From: Ensifer aridi
GTDB lineage: Bacteria > Pseudomonadota > Alphaproteobacteria > Rhizobiales > Rhizobiaceae
NCBI RefSeq assembly: GCF_002078505.1
Contig: NZ_LUAV01000041.1
Location: 1-46,950, forward strand
Length of the DNA: 46,950 nt
Direction: 5' to 3'
Under the pieces are notes generated by a model, which saw only the letters and a program-made list of their open reading frames with translations, did no database searches and was not told the DNA's origin. Shown piece after piece: positions 1 to 7,574 of this stretch (position 1 is its first letter; every line of letters begins with the position of its first letter). The position numbers and the translations under genes are program-made.

Positions 1-1
1 C

Positions 2-202
2 GATGCCATCTGGATCATCTCGGCCGGCGTCGTCGCCACCGACATCGAGGACGGGCTACTGGCGACGCTGCCGATCGACACCAGCGAAACCAAGGGGCCG
101 GTCGGCCTCACCATGCGCACCGACACGATTCCCTCGCTGCCGCTCTCGATCCTGATGCAGACGATCCGCGAGGCGGCGGGGGCGGTTGCGGCACAAGCAT
201 GA
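2..202 (+). CDS. pcaQ: PcaQ, LysR-type activator of the pca genes (C-terminal end only)
   Basis: An open frame runs in from the left edge for 66 codons and stops with TGA at 200-202. The peptide starts DAIWIISAGVV and carries VGLTMRTDTIPSLPLSIL, which matches the end of the effector-binding domain of LysR-type regulators of the PcaQ type. PcaQ is the LysR activator of the protocatechuate (pcaDCHGB) genes in Agrobacterium and Sinorhizobium. The N-terminal DNA-binding half lies outside the window. Its neighbour on the right, in convergent orientation, is pobA, whose product makes protocatechuate, and this supports the call. Another LysR paralogue cannot be excluded from 66 residues. Confidence 0.75.
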   Translation, partial: DAIWIISAGVVATDIEDGLLATLPIDTSETKGPVGLTMRTDTIPSLPLSILMQTIREAAGAVAAQA

Positions 203-232
203 TCGGCGGGGCGGGTTTACCTGCCCGTGGGG

Positions 233-1405
233 TCAAAACGGCAGCCCTACATAGTTCTCCGCTAGTGCCGTCGCCGCAGCTCGGGAATGGGTGAGATAGT
301 CGAGCTCCGCCTCCTGGATCTTCTGGTCGAAATCGCTCGTGTCCGGGAAGCGGTGCATCGTCTTCGTCATCCACCAGGAGAAGCGCACCGCCTTCCAGAC
401 GCGGGCGAGGGCCCGGGCGGAATAGGCGTCGATGCCGGCATTGGAGCGATCCTGGTAGTGCTCAAGCAGGCCTTCGAAGAGATAGTGCACGTCGCTCGCG
501 GCAAGGTTCAGGCCCTTGGCGCCGGTTGGCGGTACGATGTGAGCCGCATCGCCGACGAGGAACAGCCGGTCGAACCGCATCGGTTCGGCGACGAAGGAGC
601 GGAGCGGCGCGATCGATTTCTCGAATGAAGGCCCGGTCACCACGCGTTCGGCATGGTGGGCCGGCAGGCGGCGGCGCAGCTCATCCCAGAAGCGCTGATC
701 GCCCCACTCCTCGATCTTTTCGCCGAGCGAGCACTGGATGTAGTAGCGGCTGCGCTTGTGCGACCGCATGGAGCAGAGCGCGAAGCCGCGCGGGTGGTTG
801 GCGTAGATCAATTCGTGATCGACCGGCGGCACGTCGGCGAGGATACCGAGCCAGCCGAAGGGGTAGACCTTCTCGAAGCTGCGGATAGCCCTTTCCGGAA
901 CGGATCGGCGGCTCACTCCGTGGAACCCGTCGCAGCCGGCGATGAAATCGCCGTCGATGCGGTGCGTGGCACCGTCCTTTTCATAGGTGACGTAAGGCGC
1001 GTTACCGTCGAAATCATGCGGCGTTACGTTCGCCGCCTCGTAGATCGACAGCACGCCCGCCTCTTCACGATGGTCCATCAGATCATGCGTGAGTTCCGTC
1101 TGGCCGTAGATCGTCACCCGCTTGCCGCCGGTCAGTCCGAAGAGGTCGATGCGGTGATCGCGGCCGTCGAAGGCCAACGAGATCCCTTCGTGCGATAATC
1201 CTTCGGCATGCATGCGCGCGCCGCATCGCGCCTCGTCCATCAGCCGAACGGTGCCCTCCTCGAGCACGCCGGCGCGCACCCGGCCGAGGATGTGGTCCTT
1301 GCTCGCTCGGTCGAGGATGACATTGTCGATCCCCGCCCCCGCGAGCAATTGTCCGAGCAAAAGGCCGGACGGCCCTGAGCCGATGATGACGACCTGGGTA
1401 CGCAT
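233..1405 (-). CDS. pobA: 4-hydroxybenzoate 3-monooxygenase
   Basis: This FAD-dependent aromatic hydroxylase turns 4-hydroxybenzoate into protocatechuate with NADPH and O2 and so feeds the beta-ketoadipate pathway. The 390-aa product has the usual PobA length. The dinucleotide-binding GSGPSG is at residues 9-14, the GCDG-containing segment is mid-protein, and the FAD ribityl-binding GDAAH is at 285-289, the position it holds in the classical Pseudomonas enzyme. The start at 1405 is chosen over an upstream in-frame ATG (1477) because an AGGGAGGA ribosome site sits just before it and the homologous region begins MRTQVVIIGSG. It converges with pcaQ. No PobR-type regulator is adjacent. Confidence 0.96.
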   Translation of the reverse strand: MRTQVVIIGSGPSGLLLGQLLAGAGIDNVILDRASKDHILGRVRAGVLEEGTVRLMDEARCGARMHAEGLSHEGISLAFDGRDHRIDLFGLTGGKRVTIYGQTELTHDLMDHREEAGVLSIYEAANVTPHDFDGNAPYVTYEKDGATHRIDGDFIAGCDGFHGVSRRSVPERAIRSFEKVYPFGWLGILADVPPVDHELIYANHPRGFALCSMRSHKRSRYYIQCSLGEKIEEWGDQRFWDELRRRLPAHHAERVVTGPSFEKSIAPLRSFVAEPMRFDRLFLVGDAAHIVPPTGAKGLNLAASDVHYLFEGLLEHYQDRSNAGIDAYSARALARVWKAVRFSWWMTKTMHRFPDTSDFDQKIQEAELDYLTHSRAAATALAENYVGLPF

Positions 1406-1559
1406 TATGGTCCTCCCTCGACGCGCTGGCCTGATCGGCGCGAGCATGCCTCGTCCGGAGCGGCGTGCGGCCCCCACGTCCTCATCCGCTCCGGGCGGAA
1501 AACCGCCGAGCTTTTTCCGCTCTGACAGTGTCCCATGGGGCCTGCCTTAACGGAGCGTC

Positions 1560-3305
1560 CTAATACCCCGTCGCCGCGCCGGCGCCGATGCGGCTATCGA
1601 CGGCGCCGTTATAGCGGGCGCCGCTGCCTTCCTCGATCTCGCTCAAGCTTTCGCCGCCAACGAGTATTCCCGTCGCCTGACCCCAAATCGTCCAGTTCTC
1701 GTCGATCTGGACATCATGGCCCATTGCCGAGAGCAGCTTCCGCGTGTCGGGCGAGAGCGCATAGGGCTCCATGAACACCTTGTCCGGCAGCCATTGGTGG
1801 TGGATGCGCGGAGCGTCGACCGCCTCCTGGATATTCATGCCATGATCGATCACGTTGATGATCGCCTCCAACGTGATGGTGATGATGCGCGCGCCGCCGG
1901 GACTGCCGATCACCATGAAGGGCTTGCCGTCCTTGGAGATGATCGTCGGGCTCATAGACGAAAGCGGCGTCTTGCCGGGCGCGATCGCATTCGCCTCGCC
2001 CTGCACGAGGCCGTAGAGATTGGGCGCGCCGGGCTTGGCGGTGAAGTCGTCCATCTCGTTGTTGAGCAGGATGCCGGTTCCGGGCGCGACAACGCCGGCG
2101 CCGAAGGAGCCGTTTAGCGTATAGGTGACGGCGACGGCGTTGCCCTCGTCGTCGATGATCGAATAGTGAGTCGTCTCCTTACTCTCGCCGAAACCCTTGG
2201 GCATCAGCGCCTCCGAGACGCCGGCTTTGAACGGGTCGATTTTTTCGCGGATCTCCTTGGCATAGGCCTTGTCGACGAGCTTGGCGACCGGGTTCTCGAC
2301 GAAATCGGGGTCGCCGAGCGCCGTGTTGCGATCGACATAGGCGTGGCGCATCGCCTCGATCATCGCATGCACCGTCTCGGCCGAACCGTAGCCGAGATAG
2401 GAGATCGGGTAGCCCTCGAGGACATTGAGGATCTCGCAGATGATGACGCCGCCCGAAGACGGAGGCGGCGATGAGACGATGTCATAGCCGCGGTAATTGC
2501 ACTTGACCGGCTCGAGCTCGCGCACCTGGTACTGCTCAAAATCCTTCTTGGCGAGGATGCCGCCCTTTTCCGCGCTCGCCTTAACGATCGCGTCGGCGAT
2601 CGCGCCCTTATAGAAGGCGTCCGCCCCCTTCTCGGCGATCATTGCAAGCGAGTTGGCGAGATCGGTCTGGACCAGCCTGTCGCCGGCAGCGAAGGGTTTG
2701 CCGTCCGGTTTCAGGAAGATCGCGGCGGCGGCCGGGTCTTTCGCCAGCCGCTCGGTCTCGCCGTCGAAGGAATCGATGTCGCCCTGCTCGAGCACGAAGC
2801 CTTCACGCGCAAGCTTGATCGCCGGTTCGATCAGTTCCTTCAGCGGCCGCGTGCCATAGCGGCTGCGGGCGAACTCGAAGCCCATGACCGGCCCGGGCAC
2901 GCCGACGGCGAGATAGCCTTCAGTGCTCAGGCCTTTGACGAGGTTGCCCTGATCGTCGAGGTACATGCTCTTGGTGGCGGCGAGCGGAGCGCGTTCGCGA
3001 AAGTCGAGAAAGGTCGTCTTGCCGTCCTTGAAGCGGATGGTCATGAAGCCGCCACCGCCTATATTGCCCGCCGTCGGATAGACGACCGCAAGCGCATAAC
3101 CGACCGCGACTGCGGCATCGACCGCGTTGCCGCCCTTCTTCAGGACCTCGACGCCGATATCGGAGGCGAGATGCTGGGCAGTGACGACCATGCCGTGCTC
3201 GGCCTTGACCGGCTCCGGCGAGGCCGCCCTTCCCAATTGCGGCGAAACCGCACCGAACGCGAACAACAGGGCAAAGGACAGGCTTTTCAAGGCGAGATGG
3301 CGCAT
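1560..3305 (-). CDS. ggt: gamma-glutamyltransferase (glutathione hydrolase), periplasmic
   Basis: The 581-aa protein has an N-terminal signal peptide (hydrophobic residues about 9-26, cleavage near GRAAS) and the full length of bacterial GGT precursors. It cleaves or transfers the gamma-glutamyl group of glutathione and related peptides in the periplasm. Autoprocessing should occur before Thr379 in the motif E-T-T-H-Y-S (377-382), giving large and small subunits. The NIGGGGF motif (81-87) and the LSSMSPTI and GSPGGARI segments of the family are present. A GGGAGGAG ribosome site precedes the start. It lies 155 bp upstream of pobA on the same strand with no obvious terminator between them, but a functional link is not evident. 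Confidence 0.95.
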   Translation of the reverse strand: MRHLALKSLSFALLFAFGAVSPQLGRAASPEPVKAEHGMVVTAQHLASDIGVEVLKKGGNAVDAAVAVGYALAVVYPTAGNIGGGGFMTIRFKDGKTTFLDFRERAPLAATKSMYLDDQGNLVKGLSTEGYLAVGVPGPVMGFEFARSRYGTRPLKELIEPAIKLAREGFVLEQGDIDSFDGETERLAKDPAAAAIFLKPDGKPFAAGDRLVQTDLANSLAMIAEKGADAFYKGAIADAIVKASAEKGGILAKKDFEQYQVRELEPVKCNYRGYDIVSSPPPSSGGVIICEILNVLEGYPISYLGYGSAETVHAMIEAMRHAYVDRNTALGDPDFVENPVAKLVDKAYAKEIREKIDPFKAGVSEALMPKGFGESKETTHYSIIDDEGNAVAVTYTLNGSFGAGVVAPGTGILLNNEMDDFTAKPGAPNLYGLVQGEANAIAPGKTPLSSMSPTIISKDGKPFMVIGSPGGARIITITLEAIINVIDHGMNIQEAVDAPRIHHQWLPDKVFMEPYALSPDTRKLLSAMGHDVQIDENWTIWGQATGILVGGESLSEIEEGSGARYNGAVDSRIGAGAATGY

Positions 3306-3417
3306 GCTCTCCTCCCGGGCTTGCGCAGAGCAGGGCGCTGCCGCGCTTCATTGAACAAGGTCTTCAACCGTGGACTGTAGCATCAAGGAAAGAGGATCAC
3401 AGTCAACGTGTGAGTTC

Positions 3418-4080
3418 TCAATCACCGGAATAGCGCTCTTCGCTCCAGGGATCGCCGCGCATGTGATAGCCGTTCCGCTCCCAGAAGCCTGCGACGTCGG
3501 CGGCGCGCAGATCGATGCGCCTCAGCCATTTGGCACTCTTCCAAAAATAGAGATGCGGCACGATGAGGCGCATCGGCCCGCCATGGGCTCGCGTGATCGG
3601 CTCACCCTCCCAGGTGGTGGCGAGAATCGCATCCTCGGCGGCAAAGTCGGCAAGCGGCAGGTTGGTGGTATAGCCGTCATAGCTTGTCAGCAGGACATAT
3701 TCCGCCTCCGGCATCGGCATCGCTTGATCAAGGAGATCGCGGGTGGCGACGCCGCGCCACCGGTTGTCGTAGCGCGACCACGTCGTCACGCAATGGATGT
3801 CCGAGAGGCTGTCGCTCTGCGGCAGCGCCTGGAAGGCGCTCCAATCCAGCGAGAGAGAGTTTTCGACGAGGCCCGTCACGTCGAGCCGCCAGCTCTCCAG
3901 AGTGAGGTGCGGCTGTTGCCCCAGATCCAGGACCGGCCAGTCCTTGACGAGATGCTGCCCGGGCGGAAGCCGGTCCGTTTCGGGACGCGCAATGCGGCCG
4001 GTCAGGAACTTGCCCGCCGCCGCCCAGCGCCGCTTGGTGGAGGTCAACTTGGTTTCCGGCGCCTGTTCGTCCTCGGCCAT
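3418..4080 (-). CDS. sulfite-oxidase-like molybdopterin oxidoreductase
   Basis: The 220-aa protein belongs to the small, single-domain members of the sulfite oxidase/MsrP fold that bind a molybdopterin cofactor. The conserved Cys97 in DIHCVTTWSRYDN is the expected molybdenum ligand, and GGPMRLIVPHLYFWKSAKW is the characteristic late motif. There is no signal peptide or heme domain, so it looks cytoplasmic and its electron partner and substrate are unknown. The start at 4080 (MAEDEQ) is preferred because the longer reading to 4215 would run into the terminal repeat of the neighbouring mobile element. That element ends 85 bp upstream, so it may have separated the gene from its original promoter. 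Confidence 0.88.
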   Translation of the reverse strand: MAEDEQAPETKLTSTKRRWAAAGKFLTGRIARPETDRLPPGQHLVKDWPVLDLGQQPHLTLESWRLDVTGLVENSLSLDWSAFQALPQSDSLSDIHCVTTWSRYDNRWRGVATRDLLDQAMPMPEAEYVLLTSYDGYTTNLPLADFAAEDAILATTWEGEPITRAHGGPMRLIVPHLYFWKSAKWLRRIDLRAADVAGFWERNGYHMRGDPWSEERYSGD

Positions 4081-4164
4081 GATGCACCCGTCGCTCTGTT
4101 TTAAATTGCTGAACGTGACCTTGGACGGCCGCCGCGTCAAGCAAGCGGTTGGGTCACGTAGGGC

Positions 4165-4167
4165 TAA
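4165..4167. repeat. left target-site duplication (TAA)
   Basis: TAA directly abuts the left terminal repeat and is matched by TAA at 4974-4976. The restored target would read GGCTAAGCC, which is nearly palindromic. Confidence 0.55.
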
Positions 4168-4973
4168 GAGGCCGTTTGAAAACGGGGTGGCCGTTCGAGG
4201 CGTTCCATGATTCAAGCTTCTGATGTGGACAGCAGCGAATTGCGCCCCCGGATGGCCGCCGGCGTTTAAGGCACCTCAAGCGTCCGTTGTTAGACTAGGT
4301 GACGCGTTCTAGATTGGAACGACACTTTGGAGATTGAAACATGGCGCTCAAGCGGATGGACAACGTAGGAATCGTCGTCGAAGACCTCGGAGGGGCGATT
4401 GATTTCTTTCGCGAACTCGGCCTCGAGCTCGAAGGGCGGGCCACGATCGAAGGAGAATGGGCCGGACGTGTCACTGGACTGGGCGATCAGCGTGTCGAGA
4501 TCGCCATGATGCGCACACCGGACGGCCACAGCCGGCTCGAGCTCTCCCGCTTCCTCACGCCGCCTGTCGTCGCAGATCACCGGAGCGCCCCGGTCAACGC
4601 CCTGGGCTACCTGCGCGTCATGTTCGCCGTGGACGACGTCGACGAGACGCTTGAAAGGCTCCGCACGCGCGGCGCGCAGCTCGTAGGCGAAGTAGTCCAG
4701 TATAAAGACGCGTATCGGCTCTGCTACATCCGTGGGCCTGAAGGGCTTCTCATCGGACTCGCCCAAGAACTCAGCTGAGCGCAATACGAAGACAAATGGC
4801 AGAGTGACCAACGTCAGCGAGCGCGTCCGAGGCCGACCCGCCTGTTCGAGGGCCATCCCTCCACGGTCGGCCGCGTTCTCTGCCCGCATCGACGTGTCAG
4901 CAGCCATGATCCATGTCGCCATGGGCGGTCTTCTGCTCCAACGTATCAGCCACTGACGTTCTCAAACGGACTC
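4168..4973 (+). mobile_element. IS5/IS1031-like element with a VOC passenger gene instead of a transposase
   Basis: Imperfect 17-bp terminal inverted repeats lie at 4168-4184 (GAGGCCGTTTGAAAACG) and 4957-4973 (reverse complement GAGTCCGTTTGAGAACG, 15/17 identical). They are flanked by TAA on both sides (4165-4167 and 4974-4976), as expected for a 3-bp target duplication. The 806-bp length and TNA-type target fit the IS1031 group of the IS5 family. No transposase is present. The only convincing gene is the VOC protein at 4341-4778. Codons before the stop at 4954-4956 read SAAMIHVAMGGLLLQRI and may be the last piece of a transposase. This matches the published idea of transposase-less transporter IS elements, although the family assignment is from memory. 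Confidence 0.7.
4341..4778 (+). CDS. VOC-family (glyoxalase/bleomycin-resistance fold) protein, passenger gene
   Basis: The 145-aa protein shows two beta-alpha-beta-beta-beta repeats. It begins MKRMDNVGIVVEDL-like and continues FFRELGLELEGR, with the second half starting LGYLRVMFAVDDVDETLERL and ending RGPEGLLIGLAQEL. Metal-binding or substrate residues cannot be assigned firmly, so it could be a lyase, dioxygenase-like or resistance protein. A ribosome site (TTTGGAGATTG) precedes the ATG. It is the only intact gene inside the 806-bp element and is therefore probably carried by it rather than being part of the neighbouring loci. Confidence 0.85.
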   Translation: MALKRMDNVGIVVEDLGGAIDFFRELGLELEGRATIEGEWAGRVTGLGDQRVEIAMMRTPDGHSRLELSRFLTPPVVADHRSAPVNALGYLRVMFAVDDVDETLERLRTRGAQLVGEVVQYKDAYRLCYIRGPEGLLIGLAQELS

Positions 4974-5300
4974 TAAGCCTTTTCAATCAGCTCGGCCGGT
5001 GAAGCCCGGTTGACGGTGCCGTCGTGCCGTGACACTATGCTGCAGTGCAGCAATGCTGCGCGCCTCGCTCGTACTATTTCCCTGCTCGATGGAGGATGAC
5101 CTCTTGCGGCTGGATGGACGCAAACACCCACTCGGGCTCGTATGTCCTCGCCAAGACGCCGTCGGGTATCGCAGGTTGCGCGCCCGATACTGGCCGACCC
5201 AACAATTGCCGTCATTCTGGAGTTGATGCGCTTCGCCTTACCCATTTGGGAGGGCGGAAGCGGTCACGGCGAAAACGTCTCTATGAAGGAGAACAGCGGT
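4974..5300. other. intergenic stretch between the mobile element and the polysaccharide block
   Basis: No convincing gene is seen in this 327-bp stretch. Open frames here lack ribosome sites and family resemblance. It presumably carries the promoter for the glycosyltransferase that starts at 5301. The only clear signal is the AAGGAGAAC ribosome site just upstream of 5301. Confidence 0.5.
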
Positions 5301-6386
5301 ATGAAGGTTCTGTTTGCCGGCGGGAATGGATACTATCCGGAATTCAGCGGCGGCGTTCAATCGAGCACCCACCACCTCGTCCAGCAATTGCGCGACCGCG
5401 GCCACGAAGCAGGCGTTCTGGCCTCCCTTTTCGGCGATGGCTTCTTCGGATTCAAGGCGCGCGTAAAGCTGAAATTGTCCGGGGGCCGCGGCGTCCTCGA
5501 CAACTTTCCCGGATACCCCGTCGTGCGCGCCTGGCATCCCTGGGAAGCGGCTGCTTTCGCCGTACAGAAGCTCCAGCCCGATGTCGCCGTTGTGCAGTGC
5601 CACAAATCCGTGCCGATCGGAAAGGCCCTCCAGGTGCACAACGTGCCGCTGGTCGTCTATCTCAGAAACGTCGAGTTTCACGAGCTCGCCGGGGACCTCA
5701 GGGAATTGAACTCCGCCTATTACATCGCGAATTCGGAATTTACCGCCAGAGCCTACAAGCAGAAGTTCGGCATCGACACGGTCGTCATCCCGCCGACGAT
5801 CAATCCCGAAGCTTACAGGACCCCGACGACACGGGAATATGTAACTTTCATTAACCCCTACAAGGAAAAGGGGTTCGAACTGGCGGTTCAGATCGCCGAA
5901 CAGTGCCCCGACATTCCTTTCCTGTTCCTCGAAAGCTGGAAGCTCGCCGACGACCACCGGGCGGAGATCGAGAAGATCATCGCGCCACTGAAGAACGTTC
6001 GGCTGGAAAGCCGTACGAGCGACATGAAAACGGTGTACGGCCGGACGAAAATCCTGCTTGCGCCGAGCAAATGGGAGGAGGCCTGGGGTCGGGTCGCTTC
6101 CGAGGCCCATTGCAGCGGCATTCCGGTGGTCGGTTCAAGCCGCGGCGGATTGCCGGAAGCCATCGGCGAGGGCGGCATCGTTCTCGATTACGATGCGCCG
6201 CTCGAAGAATGGACCGGCGCCGTCCGCAGGCTTTGGAGCGATGACGTCGAATATCAGCGGCTGTCCACGGCCGCATCGAAATTTGCCGAGCGCCCGCTGA
6301 TGCAGCCCGCGCGACAGTTCGCCGCCTTCCTCGAGGTTCTGGAGCGCGCCGCGCAGAGCCGCCCCGCAGCACTCAAGGCATCCTGA
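5301..6386 (+). CDS. GT4-type glycosyltransferase (surface polysaccharide)
   Basis: The 361-aa protein has the GT-B fold typical of family 4 retaining glycosyltransferases. The N-terminal acceptor half starts MKVLFAGGNGYYPEFSGGVQ (the glycine-rich loop). The C-terminal nucleotide-sugar half contains APSKWEEAWGRVASEAHCSG followed by PVVGSSRGGLPEAIGEGG, which holds the E-x7-E-like pattern and the family tail. It would transfer a sugar during assembly of a lipid-linked repeat at the inner face of the membrane. The start at 5301 has an AAGGAGAAC ribosome site, while upstream ATGs do not. It is the first gene of a run of three, with 6 bp to the next. Donor and acceptor are unknown. Confidence 0.9.
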   Translation: MKVLFAGGNGYYPEFSGGVQSSTHHLVQQLRDRGHEAGVLASLFGDGFFGFKARVKLKLSGGRGVLDNFPGYPVVRAWHPWEAAAFAVQKLQPDVAVVQCHKSVPIGKALQVHNVPLVVYLRNVEFHELAGDLRELNSAYYIANSEFTARAYKQKFGIDTVVIPPTINPEAYRTPTTREYVTFINPYKEKGFELAVQIAEQCPDIPFLFLESWKLADDHRAEIEKIIAPLKNVRLESRTSDMKTVYGRTKILLAPSKWEEAWGRVASEAHCSGIPVVGSSRGGLPEAIGEGGIVLDYDAPLEEWTGAVRRLWSDDVEYQRLSTAASKFAERPLMQPARQFAAFLEVLERAAQSRPAALKAS

Positions 6387-6392
6387 GACGGC

Positions 6393-7574
6393 ATGCGCGT
6401 CGGTTTTGTCGTCGGTCAGTTTCCGCAGCTCTCGGAAACTTTCGTCATCGGCCAGATGGCCGGCCTGCTGCGCCGTGGTTTCGAGGTCGATGTCGTGTGC
6501 AACGGGATCACGGATTATGACTTTCCGGACCGCAAGCAGGAGCCGCTCGCAACCCTTCTTGCGCGAACGCGCGACTGGTGGGGCGCGGCGGCGCACTTCC
6601 GGGCGTCCATAGAGCGACTGCCAGCGAAACTGCGCGACAAAGTCTCCACCGTGCTCGACATCTCGTCAGCCGCAAGCCTCAATCGATGCGACGTCATCGT
6701 CGCGCATTTCGGGCACAACGGCGCCCGCGCGGCGCGGCTCAAGAAATGGAAGCGGCTAAAGCCGCCGATCGTCACGATCTTCCACGGCTACGACGTCGGC
6801 GTCCCCCTGCATGAACGGGGCCTCGGACGCTATAACGATCTGTTCCAGCACGGTGCGCTGAGCCTCACCGTGAACGACCATTTTCGCGACGTTCTGGTGA
6901 AGGCCGGGGCACCTGCCGAGAAGGTCGCCGTCCACCATATGGGAATCGACCTCAACAAGATCCCCTACGAGTGGAAATCCTGGCGCGACACGCCGCTGCA
7001 ATTGATCTCCGTCTGCCGGCTGGCCGAAAAGAAGGGCGTGGAGTTCGCGCTGCGCGCGCTCGGGAAACTGCGTGCCGACGCCCCGGGACTCGCCTGGCAC
7101 TACACGATCATCGGCGACGGCCCCTTGCGGCAAAGGCTCCAGGCGCTTGCATCCGAACTCGACATTGCCGAGCAGGTCTCCTTTCTGGGTGGTCTTCCTC
7201 ACCAGGAGGTCAAGCAATGGCTGCACCGCTCGCATGCCTTCGTCCTACCGAGTGTCACCGCCGAGAACGGCGATGTCGAAGGCATACCTGTGGCGCTGAT
7301 GGAGGCGATGGCGGCCGGATTGACAGTGGTCAGTTCCTACCATTCCGGAATTCCGGAGCTGATCGAAGACGGCAAGACGGGCTTCCTTGCAACCGAACGG
7401 GACGTCGACACGCTCGCGGCCCGGCTGCGCTTCATCGCCGAACATCCGAACGAATGCGAGAGCATAGCCCTCGCAGCAAGAAGGAAAGTCGAGGCCGAAT
7501 TCAACATGGAGCGGCTCGACGACGATTTCGCCGCCATCCTCAGCCGGTTCGCAGAATCGAGGCAGGTCGCTTGA
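6393..7574 (+). CDS. GT4-type glycosyltransferase, colanic-acid (WcaL-like) group
   Basis: The 393-aa protein begins MRVGFVVGQFPQLSETFV, a signature of WcaL/AmsK-like exopolysaccharide glycosyltransferases. The middle has HFGHNGARAAR and IFHGYDVGVPLHERG. The donor-binding half reads LISVCRLAEKKGVEFALRAL and then EGIPVALMEAMAAGLTVVSS, the E-x7-E motif, and IPELIEDGKTGFL. It starts 6 bp after the previous gene, and its TGA overlaps the TTG start of the flippase gene, so the three genes are probably translated together. The sugar specificity cannot be read from the sequence. Confidence 0.93.
   Translation: MRVGFVVGQFPQLSETFVIGQMAGLLRRGFEVDVVCNGITDYDFPDRKQEPLATLLARTRDWWGAAAHFRASIERLPAKLRDKVSTVLDISSAASLNRCDVIVAHFGHNGARAARLKKWKRLKPPIVTIFHGYDVGVPLHERGLGRYNDLFQHGALSLTVNDHFRDVLVKAGAPAEKVAVHHMGIDLNKIPYEWKSWRDTPLQLISVCRLAEKKGVEFALRALGKLRADAPGLAWHYTIIGDGPLRQRLQALASELDIAEQVSFLGGLPHQEVKQWLHRSHAFVLPSVTAENGDVEGIPVALMEAMAAGLTVVSSYHSGIPELIEDGKTGFLATERDVDTLAARLRFIAEHPNECESIALAARRKVEAEFNMERLDDDFAAILSRFAESRQVA

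Noticed and set aside
6971..7570. An upstream extension of the flippase reading frame
   Set aside because: It overlaps the glycosyltransferase gene throughout. The TTG at 7571 with the stop/start overlap explains the start.
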